A program made the translations under genes and the position numbers. A DNA stretch of 64,000 bases, taken from the NCBI GenBank assembly GCA_034436335.1, contig DAOTVO010000059.1:124001-188000 (forward strand). Reading direction: 5' to 3'. The notes beneath the pieces were generated by a model, which had not been told where the DNA came from, did no database searches, and saw nothing but the letters and a program-made list of their open reading frames with translations. Positions 25,148 to 33,200 of this stretch are shown here, one piece after another. How positions within the stretch are numbered: the first letter of the stretch is position 1; every line of letters starts with the position of its first letter. The stretch comes from UBA877 sp034436335 (GTDB taxonomy: Bacteria; Chloroflexota; Anaerolineae; Anaerolineales; Villigracilaceae).

Positions 25148-27610
25148 ATGCACTCCAAAACCCTCGCTGTTCTCGAATTCCCCAAAATCCTTGCCCGCCT
25201 GGCGGACTTTTGCGATTTCTCCGCCTCAGCGGAACTGGCGCACGCCCTCCGACCCGCGTCCGACTACGACGAAGCCCTCGCCCTCCTGGCCGAGACGAGC
25301 GAAGCCCGCAAACTGCTCTCCGTTCACGATTTGACCATCGGCGGCGCGCACGACATCCGCGAGCCGGTAGACCTGTGCGCCCGCGGCGGCGTACTCGACC
25401 CCAAGGAATTGCTCGATGTGCGTTCCACGCTGGAGTCTATGCGCGCCCTGCGCCGCTACTTCGACAAACACGCCGGCGAATATCCCGCCCTGGCCGAGAT
25501 TGCCCTGCGCCTGCCCGCCCCGGCCGCTCTCATCGAAGCGATTGACCGCTGTATCACCGAAAGCGGCGAAGTGGCCGACAGCGCCTCGCCGAAACTCTAT
25601 GACCTCCGGCGGCAAGTCCGCGCCGCCCACGACCGGCTGATGGCGCGCCTCCAGCGCTACCTTTCGGACCCCGAAACGGCCGCCAAACTCCAGGACACGG
25701 TCATCACTCAGCGTGACGGACGCTACGTCATCCCCCTGCGCGCCGAGTTCAAGGGACAAATCAAATCTATTATCCACGACCAATCCTCCACCGGCGCGAC
25801 CCTCTTCGTCGAACCGCTGGCAGTTGTGGAGTTGAACAATGCCTACCGCGAAGCGCAGATCGCCGAGCGTGACGAAGTCCGCCGCATCCTGACCGAACTT
25901 TCCGCCCAGGTCGGCGCGCTGGCGGGCGAAATCGTCCCCGGAGTCGCCGCGCTGGCGGAACTAGACCTGGCGTTTGCCAAGGCGAAATACGCGGAGGCCG
26001 TGCGTGGGTGCGAGCCGATTCTCAAACCGATGTCGAAAGGCAAAGGTCAAACGTCTGACTTTCGACCTTCGACCAATTTGCCCACCGTCAAACTGCTGAA
26101 CGCCCGCCACCCGCTCCTCGACCCGCAGACGGTTGTCCCGGTCACGATTGACCCGGCCCCCGGCACGTTTTCGGTGGTCATTACCGGCCCAAACACGGGC
26201 GGCAAGACCGTCATGCTTAAGACCGTCGGCCTGCTGGCGGTGATGGCGCAGGCCGGTCTGCACATCCCGGCGCAGTCCGGCTCGGAACTGCCCTGCTTCC
26301 ATCAAATCTTTGCCGACATTGGCGACGAGCAATCCATCGAGCAGTCGCTTTCGACTTTCTCCGGCCACATGCGCAATATCATCCACATCCTGAAGAAGGC
26401 CGACCGGCGCTCGCTGGTGATTCTGGATGAACTCGGCGCGGGGACCGACCCGCAGGAGGGCGCAGCGCTGGCGCGCGCCATTCTCTCGAACCTTCTGGAG
26501 CGCGGCGTGACGACCTTCGTCGCCACCCACTACCCGGAACTGAAAACGTTTGCCTACGCCACCCCGGGTGTGGTCAACGCCTCGCTGGAGTTCAACATCC
26601 AGACCCTGCGTCCGACCTACAAACTGACCCTCGGCCTGCCAGGACGGTCGAACGCCCTGGCCATCGCGGCGCGCCTTGGTCTGCCGCAGGAGATCATCGA
26701 GGCGGCGCGGGCGGAGGTCAACCCCGATGACCTGCGCGCCGACAAACTCATCGGTGACATCCACCGCCAGCGCAAGGAGGCCCGTAAGGAACTGGAGAAG
26801 GCCGAGCGGGCGCGTTCCGAAGCCCGCCGCCTGGAGCGTCAACTGGCCGAACGTCTGGAGAAAATCGAGGAGGAGCGCCAGCGGGTGCTGGAACAGGCGC
26901 GCGCTGAGGGCGAACTGGAAGTCGAGGTCTTGAAGGCGCAGTTGAAAGCGCTCAAGGAAGAGTTGAAGCGGGCGCGTCAGCCGCTGGAGGCTGTTCAGGT
27001 TGTCGCCGAAGTCGAAGAACAGATTGAGTTGGTGGAGGAGAAACTCCACGCGCCGGTGAAACGAAAAAAGTCGAAGGCCGAAAGCCGCGCCGCGGCCGCG
27101 CCGCTCAAGGTCGGGGAGCGCGTCCGCTTGGCGAATCTGAACACCGAAGGCGTGATCGCCGCTCTCGGCGAAGACGAGGCCGAGGTGGTGGTGGGCAGTC
27201 TGCGGGTCCGCGCCCGGCTCGAGGACTTGCGCCGCGGTGAGGAAGAAAAACAAGAACTGGCGGACGGTCAACCCTCCACGAAGAAACGTTCTCCCCGATC
27301 TTCGCTCGCCAATCGTCAATCGCCAATTGTAAATCGTCCATCTTCGATCGCCCTTGCTCCTTCCCCGGGCATGGAACTCGACCTGCGTGGCATGATGTCG
27401 GAGGACGCGCTGGACAAACTGGAGACCTATCTGGACAAGGCCTACCTGGCTGGAATGCCGTTCGTGCGCATCATCCACGGCAAAGGCACCGGCAAACTAC
27501 GCCAGGTGGTGCGCGAGGCGCTCAAGGGACATCCGTACGTCAAGTCGTTCGAGGAGGGAGGCGAGAAAGAGGGGGGCGAGGGGGTGACGGTGGCCAAGAT
27601 TTCCAACTAA
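25148..27610 (+). CDS. mutS2: Endonuclease MutS2
   Basis: This 820-residue MutS2 suppresses homologous recombination and, in recent work on Bacillus, splits collided ribosomes. It lacks the mismatch-recognition domain. Visible parts are the helical core (~1-330), the ATPase with Walker A GPNTGGKT (~346), Walker B LVILDELGAGTDPQEG (~420) and FVATHYPELKTFA, a long charged coiled coil (~530-640), a KOW-like segment (VGERVRLANLNTEGV, ~655) and a C-terminal Smr domain with LDLRG (~742) and HGKGTGKLR (~778). Two low-complexity insertions, at residues ~299-312 and ~706-740, appear to be translated repeat sequence, making the protein about 35 residues longer than usual. ATG 25148 is chosen because the open frame upstream has no family similarity and overlaps ettA. 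Confidence 0.95.
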   Translation: MHSKTLAVLEFPKILARLADFCDFSASAELAHALRPASDYDEALALLAETSEARKLLSVHDLTIGGAHDIREPVDLCARGGVLDPKELLDVRSTLESMRALRRYFDKHAGEYPALAEIALRLPAPAALIEAIDRCITESGEVADSASPKLYDLRRQVRAAHDRLMARLQRYLSDPETAAKLQDTVITQRDGRYVIPLRAEFKGQIKSIIHDQSSTGATLFVEPLAVVELNNAYREAQIAERDEVRRILTELSAQVGALAGEIVPGVAALAELDLAFAKAKYAEAVRGCEPILKPMSKGKGQTSDFRPSTNLPTVKLLNARHPLLDPQTVVPVTIDPAPGTFSVVITGPNTGGKTVMLKTVGLLAVMAQAGLHIPAQSGSELPCFHQIFADIGDEQSIEQSLSTFSGHMRNIIHILKKADRRSLVILDELGAGTDPQEGAALARAILSNLLERGVTTFVATHYPELKTFAYATPGVVNASLEFNIQTLRPTYKLTLGLPGRSNALAIAARLGLPQEIIEAARAEVNPDDLRADKLIGDIHRQRKEARKELEKAERARSEARRLERQLAERLEKIEEERQRVLEQARAEGELEVEVLKAQLKALKEELKRARQPLEAVQVVAEVEEQIELVEEKLHAPVKRKKSKAESRAAAAPLKVGERVRLANLNTEGVIAALGEDEAEVVVGSLRVRARLEDLRRGEEEKQELADGQPSTKKRSPRSSLANRQSPIVNRPSSIALAPSPGMELDLRGMMSEDALDKLETYLDKAYLAGMPFVRIIHGKGTGKLRQVVREALKGHPYVKSFEEGGEKEGGEGVTVAKISN
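27300..27350. repeat. AATCGTCAATCG-type repeat inside mutS2
   Basis: A stretch of near-direct AATCGTCAATCG / AATCGTCC units lies in frame within mutS2 just before the Smr domain. It resembles the intergenic AATCNNCAATC repeat at 58152-58235. Its translation is a Ser/Arg/Asn-rich linker. Confidence 0.5.
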
Positions 27611-27690
27611 AAAATACAAACCGGTCCTCCCGAATCCCGAACAGAGTTTTGATCCTTGAAAGCTAAAGAACGGAGTATTAAATGTTCTAG

Positions 27691-28877
27691 CCACCCGACA
27701 GTTTGATATCATAGGTAGGTACACAACGGAACAGAGACAGGAAAGGCATTTGTCAACCTTCTTTGGATAAAGCGCAGGCCGATCTGGAAGATACTTAAAT
27801 CGCGGCGATCATTACGATCGACAAGATGTCGCCAGCCCCGGTGAATGGTACGTCCGCCGACAGAGATCAGCCAGAGGTACAAGAGAGCCACAGCGAGTGT
27901 CAGGCGGGAGAGACGCAAGAAATCACGCAGCATTGTGCTTTCCAAATCGAAGCCGTGTTTTTTGAAGTCGCCGTGCATTTCTTCGGCCCACATCCTGCGC
28001 CGGTAATACTTCAAGGCCATGGTAGGGTCGGGCAGGTTAGTCGCCAGGCACCAGGGTTCTTCTTCACCTGCTTTCCAATGGACCAGCAGGTTGGTTGGAT
28101 AGATTTCACTAGCAGTCAAGTAGCCATGACCGAGCCAGTAGCTTTCACCGGCCTTGTGAACAAAGCCGCCGAACGGCTTCCACTCGTTATCTTGGTTCAA
28201 CCAGACACAGGTGTCTGATTTCTGACGTAAAACATAGAACCAATGCCATTGATCGAGCCATTTCAGGACTTCCACCGAGCCAAATTCGCAGTCGCCGACC
28301 AAAAAGACGGCTGCACCAACGGGTAAGAGCTTCCTGACATAGTTCAGCAAAGCCAATTGCTTGAAGGCACTGCTGTGACCACGAACGTGCTTGACCCAAG
28401 TCCACGCAATCGGGATGGCCCGTTTTCGATACGCCAGACTGACCATGAGCAACTGATGCCCAAAACCAACTTTCGTACCATCCACGATCAGACGGAGCTC
28501 TCGAAAACTACACCATTGGGCTTCCAGCCACTGGCGCACAATTGGCTCATACCATTCACGCACACGGATGGCCGAGTTGTCCACAAAGCGGTTCAACCGT
28601 CTGGTGATGCTCAACAACTTCGCCGATCCAGGAATCTTCCCAGCAATCTTGCTCAAATGAACAGAGCGACTTTCATAGATCCCTACGATCAGCCAGACAA
28701 AGTTCCGGATTTGGGTAATCCTTTGACCTGGTCGCAGTTCACAAATCCGTTGCATCCAAGTATGATAGAGTTCGTTGATCGGCATTGGGTTACTCCGTTT
28801 CTAAAATGGTTCAGGCAAACCAATTTTAGTGGAGAATTCGTGCCGATCAACCATTCTGTTGTCAAACTGTCAGGTCG
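27691..28877 (-). mobile_element. Insertion sequence (IS4/IS701 superfamily)
   Basis: A complete 1187-base element carries one DDE transposase. The ends are 18-base imperfect inverted repeats matching at 15 positions (left CCACCCGACAGTTTGATA, right reads CGACCTGACAGTTTGACA). CTAG flanks both sides (27687-27690 and 28878-28881), a four-base target duplication that fits the YTAR rule of IS701-type elements. The intact ends, target duplication and open transposase suggest recent, possibly active transposition. It landed between mutS2 and two AT-rich accessory genes. Confidence 0.92.
27709..28785 (-). CDS. DDE transposase
   Basis: This 358-residue transposase has the acidic triad of the IS4 superfamily: Asp in LIVDGTKVG (~residue 101), Asp in FLVGDCEFG (~169), and Glu in the YREK signature YRRRMWAEEMHGDFK (~residue 272). 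A Trp-rich C-terminal helix region follows. It nearly fills the element; the stop is 18 bases from the left end. The leader contains an inverted repeat (about 28801-28829) that on the minus strand lies just upstream of the GGAG ribosome site and could damp transposase translation. It appears intact. Confidence 0.93.
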   Translation of the reverse strand: MPINELYHTWMQRICELRPGQRITQIRNFVWLIVGIYESRSVHLSKIAGKIPGSAKLLSITRRLNRFVDNSAIRVREWYEPIVRQWLEAQWCSFRELRLIVDGTKVGFGHQLLMVSLAYRKRAIPIAWTWVKHVRGHSSAFKQLALLNYVRKLLPVGAAVFLVGDCEFGSVEVLKWLDQWHWFYVLRQKSDTCVWLNQDNEWKPFGGFVHKAGESYWLGHGYLTASEIYPTNLLVHWKAGEEEPWCLATNLPDPTMALKYYRRRMWAEEMHGDFKKHGFDLESTMLRDFLRLSRLTLAVALLYLWLISVGGRTIHRGWRHLVDRNDRRDLSIFQIGLRFIQRRLTNAFPVSVPLCTYL

Positions 28878-28908
28878 CTAGTTAAATGTTTAGACAACTT
28901 GATTATCC

Positions 28909-28938
28909 TTGACAATTTTGCGGGGGGGGGGGTAATAT
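28909..28938 (+). promoter_or_regulatory. Promoter with G11 spacer tract
   Basis: TTGACA (28909-28914) and TAATAT (28933-28938) are separated by 18 bases, of which the last eleven are G (28922-28932). The gene has AAGGAGG at 28977-28983 and ATG at 28989. Slippage in the G-run would change the -35/-10 spacing, the classic design of a phase-variable promoter. The promoter starts 32 bases from the IS end. Confidence 0.75.
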
Positions 28939-28988
28939 CCTGGCAGGAGGCGAGGATTTTCATCCGCAAAAATTGTAAGGAGGTTGTT

Positions 28989-29543
28989 ATGAAAAAGACA
29001 TTGCCGATTCTCATTGTTGCTTTTTCAATCAGCGCATTGCTCTTCTGGCCAAGCACAACCGTCAATGCCGGTGGACCAGAGCCGCCACAGCCTCCTGGGA
29101 AAGGCAGCGACACCGGTAACCTCAAGGTGATGAGCGTCTCGGTCACCCATGTTTTCCCTGGGAACGGTTCTTCTTTGCCTGGACAAGGAACTTCTCCTGC
29201 CTTGGCCTTGCCTCATGGGACTGCCTCTGTAGAGATTGGAATAAGTTATAGCCCCTTTATGATACGAGGCTATGGCAGTTCCTCGATTGGCTCTGATGGA
29301 CTGGGATACTGGAAACTCTGTGCCGGGGTCATATATCTGAAGAAGAATGGGTCAACCGTAAGATCGGCAGGGACTTCATGCGATCAGCATAAACTGGGCG
29401 GTAGCACCAAAACTACGTACACGAGTTGGTGGTTTGGCAGTGTTACCGGTGTTCCCTGGCAGGAAAGCACTTACCACCAGGTGTATTCCGAGACTTTTGG
29501 GGATAATTTTGAGCCAACTTTGACTCAGACTTTCTACCCGTAA
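28989..29543 (+). CDS. Secreted protein of unknown function, candidate phase-variable
   Basis: This 184-residue protein has a classical signal peptide (MKKT, hydrophobic core, cleavage after TVNA, ~residue 27), then a Pro/Gly-rich stretch (GGPEPPQPPGKG) and a globular part rich in Ser, Gly, Thr and Tyr. Two cysteines (KLCAG, TSCDQ) could form a disulfide. I do not recognise the family. The strong AAGGAGG site and the following signal peptide fix the start at ATG 28989; an upstream in-frame extension is ignored. Its base composition is more AT-rich than neighbours, and it sits beside an IS, so it may have been acquired. Its promoter has a G11 tract. Confidence 0.75.
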   Translation: MKKTLPILIVAFSISALLFWPSTTVNAGGPEPPQPPGKGSDTGNLKVMSVSVTHVFPGNGSSLPGQGTSPALALPHGTASVEIGISYSPFMIRGYGSSSIGSDGLGYWKLCAGVIYLKKNGSTVRSAGTSCDQHKLGGSTKTTYTSWWFGSVTGVPWQESTYHQVYSETFGDNFEPTLTQTFYP

Positions 29544-29599
29544 TCCAGTTTCCAGCTTCTCCTCCCCTTGCGCAAAAGCTACTCAAGGAGGGCCATGGT

Positions 29600-30751
29600 A
29601 TGAAGAAAAGTCTCTTTTTTCTTACGTTTCTTTTCGTCTTAATAAGCCTGAGTCTGGTGACCTGTCGTTCCAACCCGACCACTTACCCAACTGCTTTTCC
29701 AACCCCTATTGTGCTTGAAGATGTATTGGATTCCTCAATTATATCGGCGACCAATGAATCCCTCTGCCCAAACGAAGAAGAATATCGCAGTCGCCCGCCT
29801 GATTACTACGAAAAAGGCTGGGAGCAACGGCTTGAGCATCCGCCCATCTCAACCGGGGCAGGGATAAACATGACGAGCATTTCAGATGGGGTCAATATAG
29901 GCGCGGCGACCTACGAGGTGCCTGAAGGAAAAACGATCTCGCTCACATATCGTTACATGTACTTGGGGGCGGGGGCGGGAGATACCCTGCCCTTACCGAT
30001 GCGATTCCTCCTGTTGCTGGATGAGCAATTAATTACCACAAGTTTTAACGGGGGCGAATCCCCTTATCTTGATATCACGTTTGTACCGGGTGAAAACGGG
30101 ACTATTCAAGTTGATATTCCTCCTCTTCAGCCCAGTATCCATGATGTCATTCTGGTAGGTATTGCTAACGTGGACCGGCAACCACGCGGGACAGAACATC
30201 CTCTAAAACTTGAATATCGTCTCACGCTGGTCGCTGGGGGGAAAAATACTGTTTTGCCGCGCTCCTATAAGCCGCTCAAAATAGCCAAGCGATTTTGGAT
30301 TAGATTTCCTCAAGACAGCGGGTTTCCTCTTCAACTATCCCTGGATGCTAAAAAAGTATTGGACTGGAACTACCCGGATACTATCTTGCATCTCCCCCTC
30401 GATACACCGGTGAATTTTTATATCTACGCCGGATATTTGGTCACATCCAACAGCGCTTATCCCAATGAGCCGCTGGCAAAGAAACAGCCGCTTGCCCTGG
30501 TGATGCTGGTTGATTACCAACAAGTCGCATTTTCCGAGGATAGCCATGTCCTCTATGGAATTGTGACTCCGACCACGCAGTATGCGCGCATTCCTGCACA
30601 CCTTTTGCCGCCCCAAGTCCCCGGTTTGCACGAAATTACTGTTCTCCGTATCACCTATCCCGGTTTCCCCATGTGTTTGTTGGTAGACTCAGATAGAATT
30701 TACCCAGACAGGTTGTATGTCAACCGAGTTGGTGTCAGAATAGAGCCTTAA
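29600..30751 (+). CDS. Lipoprotein of unknown function
   Basis: This 383-residue protein has a lipoprotein signal with lipobox LVTC (Cys ~22) and a Thr/Pro linker (NPTTYPTAFPTP). The rest is predicted beta-rich: an ISLTYRYMYLGAGAGD block, a LPMRFLLLLDEQLI block and a later repeat of the same theme (QPLALVMLVDYQQVAFSED, ~residue 300), suggesting two related domains. No known family is recognised. AAGGAGG lies nine bases before the ATG. It follows the secreted-protein gene by 56 bases and shares its AT-rich composition, so the two probably form an acquired surface unit. It converges with the next gene; only 50 bases separate the stops. Confidence 0.75.
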   Translation: MKKSLFFLTFLFVLISLSLVTCRSNPTTYPTAFPTPIVLEDVLDSSIISATNESLCPNEEEYRSRPPDYYEKGWEQRLEHPPISTGAGINMTSISDGVNIGAATYEVPEGKTISLTYRYMYLGAGAGDTLPLPMRFLLLLDEQLITTSFNGGESPYLDITFVPGENGTIQVDIPPLQPSIHDVILVGIANVDRQPRGTEHPLKLEYRLTLVAGGKNTVLPRSYKPLKIAKRFWIRFPQDSGFPLQLSLDAKKVLDWNYPDTILHLPLDTPVNFYIYAGYLVTSNSAYPNEPLAKKQPLALVMLVDYQQVAFSEDSHVLYGIVTPTTQYARIPAHLLPPQVPGLHEITVLRITYPGFPMCLLVDSDRIYPDRLYVNRVGVRIEP

Positions 30752-30801
30752 GACTTTGGAGAAAATGTTTTCGCAATTTAGCAGGATTCAATCTTCATCG
30801 C

Positions 30802-31599
30802 TTACATCCCCCTCACTTCCACAACCTGGTTGAGGATGCTCAACAGCACCCGCAGGTTGGGGATGGTTGAGACGGCCGCACTCGCCCCGCTGAACCAGCC
30901 GCCGCCTTTCTTCGAGACTTTGAGAATCCCCTGGTGAATCGAGACCTCGCTCACCTCGCTCCAGGGGTAAACTTTTTTCCCCACCTGAATGCCTGCTTTG
31001 CTGACTGCCACCGGCCCAAAGACGACCGTCTGCCCACTGTTGTATTGCGCCGCGGCCCGCTCGTAGAGCAGAGGAGTGATGGCCTGTTCGAGAAAGGCTG
31101 CCAGTTTCTCCACGTCTTTGAAGACATCCGAAAGGACGAGCCGCCGACCCTGTTTATTCAGCAGGGCGTAGGTATGCGTCGTGCCGGTGTAGATGCCGTT
31201 GGTGTAGTGGCGGATGATGGCGGCGGTGAACGCGGCGATTTCGTTCCAGGCCCAGGTTTCGAGGCCGCGGCGGGTGCGCAGGACAAAACCCTTTTCGTAC
31301 AGAAAGACCCCCTTATTCCAGTTGGCATATGCGCCCCATCCGGCCAGCGCGCCGAGCAGGGACAGGATTCCGGCGATGACGAGCGGCAGGAACAAACGGT
31401 CATCCACCATCGCCAGCCCGTGCTTGCGCAGGGCGACCGAAGCGTCATAGATGCCGTAGAGAACGGCCAGCGCCGCCCCGCCTAGCATGACCAGCGCTAT
31501 CGTCAGATTGCCGATGCGATGCCGGTTCTTCACGGGGAACCAGGCCTTGGGAGCGCCAAGTCCGATGACAGAGGGAAATGGTTGGGGCCTCTCGGTCAT
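30802..31599 (-). CDS. Two-helix membrane protein with PH-like domain (DUF6585-like)
   Basis: This 265-residue protein has an N-terminal LGAPKAWFPVKNRHRIG segment, two transmembrane helices (~residues 33-52 and 70-92) and a cytoplasmic C-terminal part with VFLYEKGFVLRTRRGLETWAWNEIAAF, typical of bacterial PH-like domains, followed by a second similar block (VSKAGIQVGKKVYPWSEVSEVSI). It resembles DUF6585-type proteins, but I am not certain. The start is placed at ATG 31599, because the alternative ATG 31611 overlaps the T-tract of the mreB terminator. No Shine-Dalgarno is visible. It follows the atp-mreB operon but beyond a terminator. Confidence 0.68.
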   Translation of the reverse strand: MTERPQPFPSVIGLGAPKAWFPVKNRHRIGNLTIALVMLGGAALAVLYGIYDASVALRKHGLAMVDDRLFLPLVIAGILSLLGALAGWGAYANWNKGVFLYEKGFVLRTRRGLETWAWNEIAAFTAAIIRHYTNGIYTGTTHTYALLNKQGRRLVLSDVFKDVEKLAAFLEQAITPLLYERAAAQYNSGQTVVFGPVAVSKAGIQVGKKVYPWSEVSEVSIHQGILKVSKKGGGWFSGASAAVSTIPNLRVLLSILNQVVEVRGM

Positions 31600-31609
31600 A
31601 ATTTGTTTC

Positions 31610-31637
31610 AAAAAAACAAAACCGGGCGAACCCGGTT
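31610..31637 (-). terminator. Terminator of the atp-mreB operon
   Basis: On the minus strand a seven-base stem (31631-31637 with 31620-31626) closes a TTCG tetraloop and runs into TTGTTTTTTT. It follows the mreB stop by a few bases. Confidence 0.9.
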
Positions 31638-31640
31638 ATG

Positions 31641-32654
31641 TCATCCTACAGGCGGCAGATTGCGTTTCAGCACAGGATACAGTTCGAGCGCTTTGACCCC
31701 GCCCTGCGCCGTACAGGTGTCGGGATTGTCCACCAGATAGGCCGGAATGCCGAGCGACTTGGTCAGCAGTTTATCTATCCCGCGCAACTGCGACCCGCCG
31801 CCGGTCAGCGCCACGCCTCGGTCAATGATGTCTGAGACCAGTTCGGGCGGGGTCTTCTCCAGCACGCGGCGGCAGGTTTCGACGACCTGCTTGAGCGGTT
31901 CCTGGAGCGCCTCCACCACCTCGCCGGTCGTCAGCGTGACCGGACGCGGCAGGCCGCTGACCTGGTCCTGCCCCTGCACTTCGAGGCTTTCTTCCTTGTC
32001 CTGCGGAATGGCCGCGCCGATGCGCATTTTCAACTGTTCAGCGGTCGCCGGGCCGATGATGACGCCGTACTTGCGGCGCACATAGGTCGCAACGGCCTCA
32101 TCGAGTTGCAGGCCGCCGGCGCGCAGGGTCTCGGCGGCGACAATGCCGTACATCGAGATGACCGCTGCCTGCGTCGCGCCGCCGCCGAGGCAGACGACCA
32201 TGTTGCCGGAGGGCGAACCAATCGGCAGGTCCACACCGAGGGCGGCGGCGAGCGGCTGTTGGATGAGATAGGCGTCGCGTGAACCGGCCTGCAGCGCCGC
32301 CTCATGGACGGCGCGCGCTTCCACACTCGTCACGCCGTAGGGGACGCTAATCATCACCCTCGGCCGGAAGATGCGCATCGGGCCGCTGACCTGCTTCAGC
32401 AGGTAGGCCAGCAAGGCTTCGGTAATCTCGTAATCGGCCACCACGCCGTTTTGCAGGGGGTGGGCCACCTCGATGGTCTCCTCTGATACGCGTCCCTGCA
32501 TGGCGCGCGCTTCGTTTCCCAGCGCCACGATTTTCTGCTCTGCGATGACGATGGCAACGATGGTCGGCTCGTCCACCAGAATCCCGCTCGAGTCGGCGAT
32601 GCGGGTGCGGGTGGTGCCGAGGTCAATCCCCAATTCTCTGGAAAGGGACGCCAT
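31641..32654 (-). CDS. mreB: MreB-family actin-like protein
   Basis: This 337-residue protein belongs to the MreB/Mbl family of actin-like filaments that guide cell-wall synthesis. Actin-fold nucleotide motifs are visible: phosphate-1 GIDLGTTRTRI (~residue 9), the connect-1 segment, phosphate-2 VVCLGGGATQAAVI (~150), where the normal DIGGGTT Asp is replaced, and the adenosine motif GVALTGGGSQLRG (~290). The changed phosphate-2 residue (CLGGGAT) could weaken ATP hydrolysis. The start is two bases after the atpC stop, so it is translated with the ATP synthase genes. mreC and mreD are not adjacent, which is unusual for the main MreB, so this may be a specialised paralogue. Confidence 0.88.
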   Translation of the reverse strand: MASLSRELGIDLGTTRTRIADSSGILVDEPTIVAIVIAEQKIVALGNEARAMQGRVSEETIEVAHPLQNGVVADYEITEALLAYLLKQVSGPMRIFRPRVMISVPYGVTSVEARAVHEAALQAGSRDAYLIQQPLAAALGVDLPIGSPSGNMVVCLGGGATQAAVISMYGIVAAETLRAGGLQLDEAVATYVRRKYGVIIGPATAEQLKMRIGAAIPQDKEESLEVQGQDQVSGLPRPVTLTTGEVVEALQEPLKQVVETCRRVLEKTPPELVSDIIDRGVALTGGGSQLRGIDKLLTKSLGIPAYLVDNPDTCTAQGGVKALELYPVLKRNLPPVG

Positions 32655-32656
32655 AC

Positions 32657-33103
32657 CTACCTCTCTTCGCTTCCGCGCGGCGGTATGCCTCCTGCCTTGC
32701 GGAAGCGTTTGACGGCCTCCAGGCGCAGGTTCGAGCGGCGCAGGGCGGCTTCGATAGCCAGATACGCATCGGTGTCGGGCGGCGGACCCTTGGCCAGGGC
32801 TTCCTCGGCGCGGCGCCGCGCCGCCTCGGCGCGTTCCACGTCAATCTCGGCTACGTTTTCCGCCGCGTCGGCCAGGATGGTGATAACATCCGGCTGGACC
32901 TCGGCGATGCCGCCGGCAATGGTGAAATACTCTTCGCGGCCGCCGGAGCGCACGGTCACCACGCCCAGTTTGAGCGTGGTGAGCAAGGGAGCATGGTCGG
33001 GCAGGATGCCCATCATCCCCTCGCTGCCGGGCAGCAACACCATGTCGGCCTCGCCCTGGTACACCATGCGGTCTTGCGAAACAATCTCACATCGGATTGG
33101 CAT
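32657..33103 (-). CDS. atpC: ATP synthase F1 subunit epsilon
   Basis: This 148-residue protein is the epsilon subunit of F1, part of the rotor and an inhibitor of ATP hydrolysis. The N-terminal beta-sandwich has VYQGEADMVLLPGSEGMMGILPDHAPLL (~residues 15-42), and the C-terminal two-helix hairpin runs from ~90 (EIDVERAEAARRRAEEAL). It is slightly longer than usual. The 97 bases upstream, between it and atpD, are unusually long for this operon and hold an imperfect inverted repeat (AGGTT near 33121 and AACCT near 33172). Confidence 0.93.
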   Translation of the reverse strand: MPIRCEIVSQDRMVYQGEADMVLLPGSEGMMGILPDHAPLLTTLKLGVVTVRSGGREEYFTIAGGIAEVQPDVITILADAAENVAEIDVERAEAARRRAEEALAKGPPPDTDAYLAIEAALRRSNLRLEAVKRFRKAGGIPPRGSEER

Positions 33104-33200
33104 GTTTTCTTCCCGTTTTCAGGTTGGCATGTTGCAAGTCTTCGGACAAATGGGTTGACGCCTTGCTTTTCAAACCTGACAATCTGCAGACATGCAAACG

